From a bacterium (GTDB lineage: Bacteria; Planctomycetota; UBA1135; GCA-002686595): 54,646 bases of DNA. The position numbers and the translations under genes were made by a program. The stretch lies in contig JAAELL010000607.1 of NCBI GenBank assembly GCA_024226735.1, positions 1 through 54,646 on the forward strand, in the 5' to 3' direction. This document shows, in pieces, positions 26,009-34,020 of this stretch (positions are counted from its first letter, which is position 1; each line of letters begins with the position of its first letter). The notes below the pieces were generated by a model. The model saw only the letters and a list, made by a program, of their open reading frames with translations. It did not search any database and was not told where the DNA came from.

Positions 26009-27709
26009 ATGAAACACCTGCTCAATCGATCGCCCCTCCACTGTGCCCTCCACTGTGCCCTCCACCGTGCCCTCCACCGTGTCTTCCACCGTGTCTTCCT
26101 TTGGGCCCTCCTCCTTCCCGCCGTCCCGATGGCCCCGGCCGCGGCGTACGACGGCCTCGTCATCGTGGAAGAGGATCTGGTGTTCGACCCCGATTCCGAC
26201 CCGATGGACGAGTTCGGCGACGCCGTGGCTATCGGCGCCTCGACGCTCGCCGTCGGGTCTCCCCTGGACGACACCCTCGGGACGAGCTCCGGCTCGGTCT
26301 GCATCTATGCTCACACGGGCACGTCCTGGACATTCGTCTCCAAAATCTTCGCCCCTGACGGCACCTCGATGGACTACTTCGGGACGTCGGTCGACGTCAC
26401 CGAGGATGGAGCCCTGCTCGTCGTCGGCGCGCCCGGTGCCGATGGCGCGGCGTTGGGCTCCGGCGCGGCGTACGAGTTCCACTTTGACGGGACGACATGG
26501 ATCTTCCTCGGCAAGCTCATCGCGTTCGATGGCGCGGCGAGCGACTTCTTCGGAGAGTCGGTCGCGATCAGCGACTCCGGCATCGTCGTCGGCGCCCCCC
26601 TCGATGACGACCTAGGGCTCGAATCCGGGGCGGCGTACACCTTCGACGTCGGTGGCGGGATGGGCGACAAGCTCATCGCGCCCGACGGAGCCATGGACGA
26701 TCACTTCGGCTTCGATGTCGATATCGCGGACCACACGCTCATCGTCGGCGCTTGGGGCGACGACCATTCGGGCATCGGATTCGGCGCGGGCTCCGCCTAC
26801 ATCTACGACAAGGCTGGATCGGTCTGGATGCCGGCGGACAAGCTGTTCGCACCGGATGCGACTCCGGGCGCTCTGTTCGGCGTGTCGGTGTCGATCACGG
26901 GCAGCCACCGCGTGGCGGTCGGCGCGATGTTGGACATGTTTGGCGGAGGAGCGGAGTCGGGCTCGGCCTACGTGTTCGAGGGCGGTGGTGGCTCTTGGGG
27001 ACTGGTCGACAAGCTGCTCCCGGCCGATCCCATGCCCTTCACGCACTTCGGCGCCGACGTATCGATTCACGATGGGCTCGTTGCAGTCGGACGTCCGGAA
27101 GTGCCCGCGGGCGGCGCCGGATCGGCGTATCTGTTCCTCGACGCTGGGACTGGGCACACCCAGATCGGCAAGCTGTCGCAAACCGGCGCGGCGACCGGAG
27201 ACGGTGCCGGCAACAGCGTCGACCTGAACGGTCTCGAGTCGTTGGCGTTTGGCGCACCGAAGGACGACGACGCGGGATTCGACTCGGGTTCGGCGTCGGT
27301 GTGGAAGATCGTGCCCGAGTTCATGCCCTACTGCACCAGCCTTCCGAACTCGCTCGGCGCCATCGCCGGTATCGCGGGCAGCGGAAGCACGAGCCTCGAC
27401 GCGAACGACATGGTGCTCAGCGCCGGGCCCGTCCCGAACAACTTCGGGCTGTACTTCTACGGTGCCTCGACGACCTTCGTGCCGATGGCCAACGGCATGC
27501 GTTGCGTGGGAGCACCGCTCTATCGCCTTCCGGTCGAAGTGGCGACCGGCAACGTGCTGACCCACGCCCTCGACCTGACGAGCCTGACGCCAGCAGGCGC
27601 GATCAGCGCCGGGGAGACGTGGTTCTTCCAGGCCTGGTATCGCGATCCGGCGGGGGATGGCGCAGACGCGAACACGTCTCGCGGGCTCGCGGCGACGTTC
27701 GTGCCCTGA
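26009..27709 (+). CDS. secreted FG-GAP-type beta-propeller protein with GETWxFQxWYRD domain
   Basis: A 566-residue exported protein. The N-terminus has an unusual signal region built from a 12-bp DNA repeat (ALHxALHR-like units) followed by a hydrophobic core WALLLPAVPMAPAAA. Residues about 55-430 form roughly seven propeller blades of about 50 residues with the pattern DxFGxSVxIxxxxxxVGAPxDDxxxxxSGxAYxF, an integrin/FG-GAP-like repeat. The terminal 126 residues (27329-27706) are the shared domain: YCTSLPNSLG, MRCVGAPLYRLPV, AGETWFFQAWYRD. A surface or extracellular binding role is likely by architecture; no catalytic motif. It converges with the sigma-factor gene with a 6-bp gap. Confidence 0.85.
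   Translation: MKHLLNRSPLHCALHCALHRALHRVFHRVFLWALLLPAVPMAPAAAYDGLVIVEEDLVFDPDSDPMDEFGDAVAIGASTLAVGSPLDDTLGTSSGSVCIYAHTGTSWTFVSKIFAPDGTSMDYFGTSVDVTEDGALLVVGAPGADGAALGSGAAYEFHFDGTTWIFLGKLIAFDGAASDFFGESVAISDSGIVVGAPLDDDLGLESGAAYTFDVGGGMGDKLIAPDGAMDDHFGFDVDIADHTLIVGAWGDDHSGIGFGAGSAYIYDKAGSVWMPADKLFAPDATPGALFGVSVSITGSHRVAVGAMLDMFGGGAESGSAYVFEGGGGSWGLVDKLLPADPMPFTHFGADVSIHDGLVAVGRPEVPAGGAGSAYLFLDAGTGHTQIGKLSQTGAATGDGAGNSVDLNGLESLAFGAPKDDDAGFDSGSASVWKIVPEFMPYCTSLPNSLGAIAGIAGSGSTSLDANDMVLSAGPVPNNFGLYFYGASTTFVPMANGMRCVGAPLYRLPVEVATGNVLTHALDLTSLTPAGAISAGETWFFQAWYRDPAGDGADANTSRGLAATFVP
26034..26105. repeat. 12-bp tandem repeat inside the signal-peptide coding region
   Basis: Six units of 12 bp with consensus CCCTCCACYGTG: two CCCTCCACTGTG, two CCCTCCACCGTG, one TCTTCCACCGTG and a decayed last unit. 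They encode the His/Leu/Arg-rich stretch before the hydrophobic core of the signal peptide. Confidence 0.9.
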
Positions 27710-27715
27710 CGTTCG

Positions 27716-28285
27716 TCAGCGTGCGGATCGCGAGGCGACCTCGAACGCCTTGCGAAACCGCTCGAGCGCGCGCAGGCCAGCTCGCTGCGCCGCCGCATAG
27801 TCGATCTCGAGGTGGCCGGCCTGCTCCTCGACGGGCACGCCGTCACTGCGCCAGCGCACGAGCTTCTGGTCGCGCTCAGGTAGCGCGGCGAGGGCTCGTG
27901 CGCACAACACGAGCACCTCGCGTCGTGACGCGAACGTCGACGGGCCCGTCAGTGCGCCGGGGGGCACTGGGACCGCGCCTGCATCCGCCGTCGAGGACGC
28001 ACCGAACGTGAGGCGCAGCACGCGCCCGGACCCACGCTTCATAGCGGACCAGTACTCGTGGCGGGACGCTACGTGACGCCTGGCGATCGTGCGCAGCCAC
28101 ACCCGAAACTCGCTCGGGCCCTGGAAGACGAACTCCTCCTCCCCCACGAGCGCGCGAACGTGGACGCCCTGAACGAGATCCTCGACACTCTCGAACCGCA
28201 AGAGGCCCGAGCCCTCCCGCGCGAGCATGCGACGCAGGTCCTCACCATGCTCGACGAGGAGCTCCCGCAACGTGGCCTGGGACAT
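27716..28285 (-). CDS. RNA polymerase sigma factor, ECF type
   Basis: A 189-residue protein. Residues about 30-95 resemble region 2 (FESVEDLVQGVHVRAL, FRVWLRTIARRHVASRHEYWSAMKR) and 125-185 a region 4 helix-turn-helix (LAALPERDQKLVRWRSDGVPVEEQAGHLEIDYAAAQRAGLRAL, split here only for length). The linker is long and Ala/Pro-rich. It is 6 nt downstream of the large kinase-SUMF1 gene on the same strand, so the pair is almost certainly co-transcribed; planctomycetes commonly link ECF factors to Ser/Thr kinases in place of anti-sigma factors. The DNA target is not visible. Confidence 0.85.
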   Translation of the reverse strand: MSQATLRELLVEHGEDLRRMLAREGSGLLRFESVEDLVQGVHVRALVGEEEFVFQGPSEFRVWLRTIARRHVASRHEYWSAMKRGSGRVLRLTFGASSTADAGAVPVPPGALTGPSTFASRREVLVLCARALAALPERDQKLVRWRSDGVPVEEQAGHLEIDYAAAQRAGLRALERFRKAFEVASRSAR

Positions 28286-28291
28286 GGGCGC

Positions 28292-31200
28292 CTACAATCG
28301 GTGCAGAACGAGCCGGAAACCGAACGACTCGCCTGTCGCGTCCGGTGGAAAGCCGCGAACGGTCGCGTTGCGAAAGTCGGTCGGCTCGAAGTGCGCCCAG
28401 GAGCCGCCGCTCTGCACGCGCTCGACGCCATTCGGCTCGAGGCGATCCGCGCACCACTCGGCAGCACTTCCAGCCATGTCGAAGGCCCCGTAGGGCGACT
28501 CGTCGATCGGAAACGACAGGACCGACTCCGGCCGGGGCTCGGTGCGCGCAAAGCGGCTCTTCACCCACTTCGGTGAGAACGACTGGCCGAAGGCGAACTC
28601 GCGACTGTCCCCTCCGTACGCGGCGATCGCCCACTCGATCCGCGTGGGTAGCGCGTACCGAAAACCGCGCTGCCGGACATCATCGGCTTCCGAACGTTCG
28701 TTGCGCCACCTGACGTAGGCCTGGGCGTCGAGCCATGAGATGCCCAGAACGGGGAAATCCCCCCCAGCGCCATCAGGCAGACGAAACCGTCCGTCGGAAG
28801 AACGCGCCCAGTCGCCGCGCGGCACGTGTCTGACCTCGGCGTCGGGGCCGACCACTGCCAGCCGCTGTGGGTCGTTGAGGAACTCGAGGTAGTCGGCATT
28901 GGTCACCTCGCGCTCCTGAATCCAGAAGTCCTCGCCGTCGATCCAGTCGAACGCGCTGATCGGTACGTGCAGGAAGCCGACCGGGCTGGTCTGTTCCGGC
29001 AGCAGGCGCGGCTGAAGCACGAGGCCCACACTGTAGTGCTCGCAGGCGTGATCGATGTGGAACGAGAGCCGCTGGGTCTCGTAGCCGTCCTTTTTGAGCA
29101 CGGCGGCGTACCAGCCGGGGTCACGATACTCGACATCGATCGGTGTCAGCCCCTCACGGCAACTCTCGAGCACGAGCAAAGGCGCTGCTGTCGCACGCGT
29201 CTCGACCCCCTGGGTCAGGTGCACGGCGCGACGCTCGCTTCCGCGCAAGATCTCGACGTCGACGCCGCCGCGCCGGACGGCCTCGACCGGGGTGCATAGC
29301 TCGATGCCAAGCGCTCGGATCGACTCCCCCTCGACGACGGTCGGCTCGCCGCCAGGTCCCCGAAACTCGAAGCGCCGCTGTGCTCCGGTGCCGAGCTCGG
29401 CGGTGCGCGCGCCGTAGAGGTCATGCACCGGCTCGCCGTCGATCGAGACCAGGCGCGCCATCGGTTCGACCGCGGAGGAGCCGCCGACGACGAGCACCGA
29501 TCCACCGACGGGATGCCCTGCGACGGTCAGGACATGGTCCGATCGGCCGAGCTCGCCGCCATCGCGCAAGACACGTAGGACGACTTCTCCGAGCGGTGTC
29601 GGCCACGCGTTCGAGGCGACGGGCCCGGGAACGGCTCGCACGCCGGGGCCACTGTCAGGTGACTGGACGCCGTAGTAGCGGTACAAGAAGACCTCCGCGT
29701 CGGCAGGCTCAGAGCGGATCTCGAGCGTTGCGCGACCATCGACCTTCACGGTCCATTCGCCGCTGACGTCGTGCTCGATCACGAGGTCGCGGTAGTAGCG
29801 CTGGAGCTGACGATCGGGCTCGTCGCGAACGTCGAGCCACTTCTCGTAGTACAGCTCGGCGCGCAACTCGCGCGCTCCGGGGGTCTCCTTATCGATGCGC
29901 TCGGCTTTCCCCAGAAGCTCGAGCACCTCGATGTACGCGAGCTCGCGGTCGCGATCGTGGTCCTCGACGACGCGCGAGGCCGCATGCAGGTCGCGATACT
30001 CACTGGGCGCCAGCCAGCGCTTGGTCAGGTCGCTCGAGATCTCGCTCGTGCGCCAGCGCAAGTCCTCAACCTTGACGCGCCCCACCCGATAGGCCTCGAT
30101 CTGCTGCCTGGCGCGAGCGAGGAGGTTCACGGCCTCGCGACGATTCGCTTGTCGCCGGGCGCTCGCCTGCTGCACGACGATGGCCATGCTGACGAGACCG
30201 GCGAGGACCACGGTCAGGAGGATCGCGCTGGCCAATCGGTTGCGATAGGCCCACTTGTACGCCCGCGTGCCGACCCCGCTGGGACGAGCCGTGATCGGTC
30301 GCAGCTCGAGCACGGCGCCGAGGTCCGCGGCGAACGCTCGAGCGCTCGCGTAGCGCCTCTTGGGGTCCTTCTCCATCGCCTTCATCACGATGACGTCGAC
30401 GTCGCGCGGGACGTCGAAGCCGAGCCCTCGGGGCGACGGCGCCTCGCGCGTCAGCACCTGGTGCAGAATCCGCTCCACCGTATCCCCCTCGAAGGGAGCG
30501 CGGCCGGTCAAGCCCTCATAGAGCGTGACGCCGAGCGAGTACACGTCAACCAGCTCGCCGAGCTCCGTGCGGCGGTGGGAGAGCTGCTCGGGTGCCGCGT
30601 ACGACGGTGACCCGGCGAAGCTGTGCGTCAACGTGAGCGACTGCGAACCGATGCGGCGCGCCAGACCGAAGTCCAACAGGTGGGCTCGGTCATCGGGCGA
30701 GACTCGGACGTTCGACGGCTTCACGTCCCGATGAATAACGCCCTCATCGTGCGCGCAAGCGAGTGCTTGTGCGATCTCCTTGACCCAACGCACGAGCCGC
30801 AGCACCTCGACGGGCTTACCCTCCGCCTTCGCTCGCGCGAAGACCTCATCGAGGCTGTGGCCGGGAACGAGCTCCATCGCGATGTAGCGCACGCTCTTGT
30901 CCGTCCCGACGCCAAGCACCGTGACGATACCCGGGTGCCGCAGCCCCGAGACGACGCGCGCCTCACGCTCGAAGCGAGCCGCAACCGTCGCCGACCCGAC
31001 GTACTCGGGCCGCACGATCTTGAGTGCCACCAACCGGCCGAGCACGACGTCTTGCGCGAGGAACACGACCCCCATGCCGCCCTCGCCGAGCTTGCGGATC
31101 AGGCGAAAGTCGCCGAGTCGCTCGAAGGGCAGATCGGCATCCGCGGCGAGCCCGGCGTCGAGATCGGAGGGAGCTCGCGCGCTCGGTGTCCCCTCGGAGC

Positions 31201-31357
31201 CGAGCAGGCGAAAGAGCCCCTCGAGCCGCGCCTCGACTTCGGGCCCCGCGGACCGCCGCCGACAGAACACACTCGGGTCCTCCGGCTCGCCGTGAAGAAG
31301 CGCTTCGAGGTACTCGTCGAAGAGCGTCTCCTCTGCACTTCCGGTCGAGCTCGCCAT
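28292..31357 (-). CDS. large Ser/Thr protein kinase with PDZ-like and SUMF1-like domains
   Basis: A 1021-residue Hanks kinase. Kinase landmarks: GEGGMGVVF (91-99), ALK with K113, GVIHRDVKPSN, DFGLARR, and SYAAPEQ. A transmembrane helix (ASAILLTVVLAGLVSMAIVV, about 375-395) is followed by a coiled, charged region, beta-rich PEGA-like stretches, a PDZ-like segment around ARLVSIDGEPVHDLYG, and a C-terminal SUMF1-like domain (about 790-1021: REVTNADYLEFL, GISWLDAQAYVRWRNE, ALPTRIEWAIAAYGG, GSAAEWCADRL). Autophosphorylation signalling from an external sensor to the adjacent ECF sigma factor is the natural inference. It shares its architecture with 20470-22647. It diverges from blaI across 111 bp that hold a BlaI-type operator. 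Confidence 0.92.
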   Translation of the reverse strand: MASSTGSAEETLFDEYLEALLHGEPEDPSVFCRRRSAGPEVEARLEGLFRLLGSEGTPSARAPSDLDAGLAADADLPFERLGDFRLIRKLGEGGMGVVFLAQDVVLGRLVALKIVRPEYVGSATVAARFEREARVVSGLRHPGIVTVLGVGTDKSVRYIAMELVPGHSLDEVFARAKAEGKPVEVLRLVRWVKEIAQALACAHDEGVIHRDVKPSNVRVSPDDRAHLLDFGLARRIGSQSLTLTHSFAGSPSYAAPEQLSHRRTELGELVDVYSLGVTLYEGLTGRAPFEGDTVERILHQVLTREAPSPRGLGFDVPRDVDVIVMKAMEKDPKRRYASARAFAADLGAVLELRPITARPSGVGTRAYKWAYRNRLASAILLTVVLAGLVSMAIVVQQASARRQANRREAVNLLARARQQIEAYRVGRVKVEDLRWRTSEISSDLTKRWLAPSEYRDLHAASRVVEDHDRDRELAYIEVLELLGKAERIDKETPGARELRAELYYEKWLDVRDEPDRQLQRYYRDLVIEHDVSGEWTVKVDGRATLEIRSEPADAEVFLYRYYGVQSPDSGPGVRAVPGPVASNAWPTPLGEVVLRVLRDGGELGRSDHVLTVAGHPVGGSVLVVGGSSAVEPMARLVSIDGEPVHDLYGARTAELGTGAQRRFEFRGPGGEPTVVEGESIRALGIELCTPVEAVRRGGVDVEILRGSERRAVHLTQGVETRATAAPLLVLESCREGLTPIDVEYRDPGWYAAVLKKDGYETQRLSFHIDHACEHYSVGLVLQPRLLPEQTSPVGFLHVPISAFDWIDGEDFWIQEREVTNADYLEFLNDPQRLAVVGPDAEVRHVPRGDWARSSDGRFRLPDGAGGDFPVLGISWLDAQAYVRWRNERSEADDVRQRGFRYALPTRIEWAIAAYGGDSREFAFGQSFSPKWVKSRFARTEPRPESVLSFPIDESPYGAFDMAGSAAEWCADRLEPNGVERVQSGGSWAHFEPTDFRNATVRGFPPDATGESFGFRLVLHRL

Positions 31358-31404
31358 TCATCGATGCTACATCCTTGGCGCTGCTGGCGGCGGTTCACGC
31401 AGTT

Positions 31405-31444
31405 TTGACTCGACGCCGCCTACACTTGTAGGTACCGTGCCTAC
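31405..31444. promoter_or_regulatory. BlaI/MecI-type operator with a -35-like element
   Basis: 31421-31430 reads TACA-CT-TGTA, an exact match to the TACAnnTGTA core bound by BlaI/MecI repressors. It overlaps a second dyad, GTAGG-taccgtg-CCTAC (31428-31444). TTGACT at 31405-31410 could be a -35 element; the position 17 nt on (GTAGGT) is a poor -10. It lies 38 bp before the blaI-like start and within the shared upstream region of the divergent kinase, so the repressor may control both. Confidence 0.7.
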
Positions 31445-31468
31445 AGAAGCCGGGAAGACGCTCCACCC

Positions 31469-31867
31469 ATGGCCAAACGATCCAAACAACCCAAGCCGTC
31501 CGGTCTGTCCTCCGGTCAGATCGAGATCATGAACGTGGTTTGGGACCGCGGCGAGGTCACGGTGGGCGAGGTCCGCGAGGTCCTCGACGCGAACCGCAAC
31601 ACGATCCAGACGACGATGGTGCGGCTCGAGGAGAAGGGCTGGCTCACGCACCGCACCGTCGGACAGACCTTCGTCTACACAGCCGCGCACCCGCGCGATT
31701 CGGCGCTCGGGCAGATGGTGTCGCAGCTGGTCGACACCGCGTTCCAAGGTTCCGCCGCCGGGCTCGTGCAGACCCTCTTGAGCGAAGGCGACGTGACCGA
31801 CGCCGAGGTCCAGCGGATCGAGAAGATGATCCGCGAAGCGCGCAAGTCGCAGAGGAGGCGCTCATGA
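31469..31867 (+). CDS. BlaI/MecI/CopY family transcriptional repressor
   Basis: A 132-residue winged-helix repressor. The N-terminal domain shows the family pattern LSSGQIEIMNVVWDRGEVTV, NTIQTTMVRLEEKGWLTHR and FVYTAAH; the C-terminal helices (about 80-125) are the dimerisation and cleavage region. In the known systems it represses its own operon until cleaved by, or through, the M56 membrane protease encoded next. The stop overlaps the protease start (ATGA). A matching operator lies just upstream, implying autoregulation. No beta-lactamase gene is present, so antibiotic resistance should not be inferred. Confidence 0.93.
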   Translation: MAKRSKQPKPSGLSSGQIEIMNVVWDRGEVTVGEVREVLDANRNTIQTTMVRLEEKGWLTHRTVGQTFVYTAAHPRDSALGQMVSQLVDTAFQGSAAGLVQTLLSEGDVTDAEVQRIEKMIREARKSQRRRS

Positions 31868-34020
31868 TCGCCGAGTTCGAGATTGGCAGTTCTTGGATAC
31901 GGGGGGCGGCCGACGCGGTCGTCCTCGCCACGGCGATCCTCGCTGCGGGACTCGCGCTCGCCTACGCCGGTCGCGGCCGCTCCGCTTGGCGTCACGGCGT
32001 GCTGTACTCCGCGCTCCTCCTGGTCGCCCTCTCGCCGATCGGCGCATGGAGCGCGCACACGCTCGAGCTCGCGCGGCATCGCTCGGAGCTGCAGCGTCCG
32101 ATCCAGGGGCACCGGAGCTTCCCCGCGCCGCCAATCGAACCGAAGCGCGTCGTCGCGAGCGCCGTGACGCTCGACGCCGTCGCGCCAGCGCCCGTGCGCA
32201 CTCCGCCGGCACCGCGCTCCGAGCCCGCCGACGTCTTCTCGCTCGTCGCGGGCGTCTGGGCCGCGGGCGTCGTGTTCGGTCTGCTGCGGCTGCTCGCGGG
32301 GGCGTACACGACCCTCCGCTTGCGACGCCACGCACGGCCAGCCGACGAGCCACGCCTCTTGCGTGCGCGCGCCGCGGCCGCGCAGGCGCTCGGGAACGAT
32401 TCGCTCCCGGTCCCGCACACCTCGCCCCACGTTCCCGTGCCGATGGCGACCGGGCTGCTGCGCCCGCGAGTCCTCTTGCCCACCGGCCTCGGCTCGAGCC
32501 TCGACGCGCAGAGCCTGCGCGACGTCCTGATCCACGAGTACGCCCACGTCCTGCGCCGCGACGCATGGGCCGGCGTCCTGCAGCGTGCCGTGGCGATCGC
32601 GCTGTGGCCGCATCCGCTCGTCCACGTCCTGAACCGCGAGCTCGTGCGCGCGCGCGAAGAGCTCTGTGACAACTACGTGCTGCGCTTCGGCGATCGCGTC
32701 GACTACGCGCGCACGCTGCTCGAGGTCGCGCGCCGCATCGGGAGCCGTTCCGGGCCCCGACACGCATTGTCCCTGTTCCCGTCCCGTTGGAGCCTCGAGC
32801 GCCGCGTCGCCGGCCTGCTCGACAACAAGCGAAGAACCATGACGCACCTTCGACGACTGCCTTCGATGTTCGCCCTCTCGGTGCTCGGCGCGACCGCACT
32901 CGCCGTGTCCGCCGCGCACACGTTCCAGCCCGTGCAGGTCGGCGCCGGCGCGGCACCCGACGTCTCGGGCATCTGGGACGGCGGCGAATGGGGCACGGTC
33001 ACGATCCACGGCCACGAGGCGAGCTACAGCGCCACTTGGACCGGTCAGCCGGGCACGATCCGCTTCGCGCGCACGGGCCGCCGAGCCTTCAGCGGCTTCT
33101 GGCGCGAGTCCGACCTGCACGGCGGCACGCTGGAGTTCCAGGTCACGGCGGACGGGTTGATCGAAGGCAACTACCGCATCCACAACGAGGCCCAACATCG
33201 ACCGGGGTTGCGCGGAGAGCTGCGCTGGAACTTCCAGCGCCCGGTGCCGTCGCTGCCGCCCGCGTTCCCGCCGGCGGGCCTCGACGCCGCAGCCCAGGAT
33301 CCGCGCCTGTTCGACCCGAGTCTACCGACCGACCCGCGCCGACGGCTCGACCCGAGCCAGCAGTTCAACGAGCAGACGGAGGCGCGCGACGAGTCCAATT
33401 GGCTGTTCGAACGCGGAAAGCAGGCATTCCGCGAAGGCCGCCGGAACGAGGCGCAGAGTCTACTCGAGCAGGCGCTCACGCTGCGACCCGACAACGTCGA
33501 GCTCTGGCAAGGGTTGGGGCAGCTCGCCCTCGACTCGGGTCAGCTCGAGTACGCCGAGTCCCTGCTCGGCTCGGCGCTCGATCTCTCCCAGGGGCGCGGC
33601 GACAGCGAAGACCCGACGACGGCCGACACGCTGACGGCGCTCGGAATGCTCCACGCGGATACCGGGCGCTATGAGACGGCGCTCGAGTCCCTGCGCGCCG
33701 CGCTCGAGCACCGCGAGCGCCTGCTCGGGACCGACCACCCGCAGACGAGCGAGACGATGCGCTCCTACGCGGGCGTGCTGTCGAAACTGGGGCGGCACGA
33801 GGAGGCGATGCAGCTCTACCACCGAGCGCTCGAATCGGCGCAGCGCATCGGTGACTCCATCGCGCTCGCGAGCACCCTGCGCGAGCTTGCGCGCCTGTCA
33901 GAGATCCTCGGCGACCTGGACCAGGCGGCTGCGTTCGCCAAACAGGCGCTCGAGCTAGATCCCAAGCAGCCCGAGCCGCCCACCGAGGAGCCGGACCTGC
34001 GCGACGACCCGCTCAACTGA
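31864..34020 (+). CDS. BlaR1-like M56 membrane metalloprotease with C-terminal TPR domain
   Basis: A 718-residue protein. N-terminal transmembrane helices (about 15-40, 45-62 and 122-142) flank a cytosolic-type zinc protease domain with HEYAH at 224-228 and a downstream Glu in AREELCDNYVL, as in BlaR1/MecR1. A further hydrophobic segment lies at about 338-355. Instead of a penicillin-binding sensor, the remaining part has a beta-sandwich-like module (about 365-445) and TPRs (about 510-700: WLFERGKQAFREGRRNEAQ, TLTALGMLHADTGRYETALE). The signal sensed is therefore unlikely to be a beta-lactam. It is coupled to the blaI-like gene. The stop abuts the convergent gene's stop exactly (TGATCA). Confidence 0.88.
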   Translation: MIAEFEIGSSWIRGAADAVVLATAILAAGLALAYAGRGRSAWRHGVLYSALLLVALSPIGAWSAHTLELARHRSELQRPIQGHRSFPAPPIEPKRVVASAVTLDAVAPAPVRTPPAPRSEPADVFSLVAGVWAAGVVFGLLRLLAGAYTTLRLRRHARPADEPRLLRARAAAAQALGNDSLPVPHTSPHVPVPMATGLLRPRVLLPTGLGSSLDAQSLRDVLIHEYAHVLRRDAWAGVLQRAVAIALWPHPLVHVLNRELVRAREELCDNYVLRFGDRVDYARTLLEVARRIGSRSGPRHALSLFPSRWSLERRVAGLLDNKRRTMTHLRRLPSMFALSVLGATALAVSAAHTFQPVQVGAGAAPDVSGIWDGGEWGTVTIHGHEASYSATWTGQPGTIRFARTGRRAFSGFWRESDLHGGTLEFQVTADGLIEGNYRIHNEAQHRPGLRGELRWNFQRPVPSLPPAFPPAGLDAAAQDPRLFDPSLPTDPRRRLDPSQQFNEQTEARDESNWLFERGKQAFREGRRNEAQSLLEQALTLRPDNVELWQGLGQLALDSGQLEYAESLLGSALDLSQGRGDSEDPTTADTLTALGMLHADTGRYETALESLRAALEHRERLLGTDHPQTSETMRSYAGVLSKLGRHEEAMQLYHRALESAQRIGDSIALASTLRELARLSEILGDLDQAAAFAKQALELDPKQPEPPTEEPDLRDDPLN

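Noticed and set aside
31469-34020. Beta-lactam resistance operon
   Set aside because: BlaI/M56 homology is clear but there is no beta-lactamase or penicillin-sensor domain.
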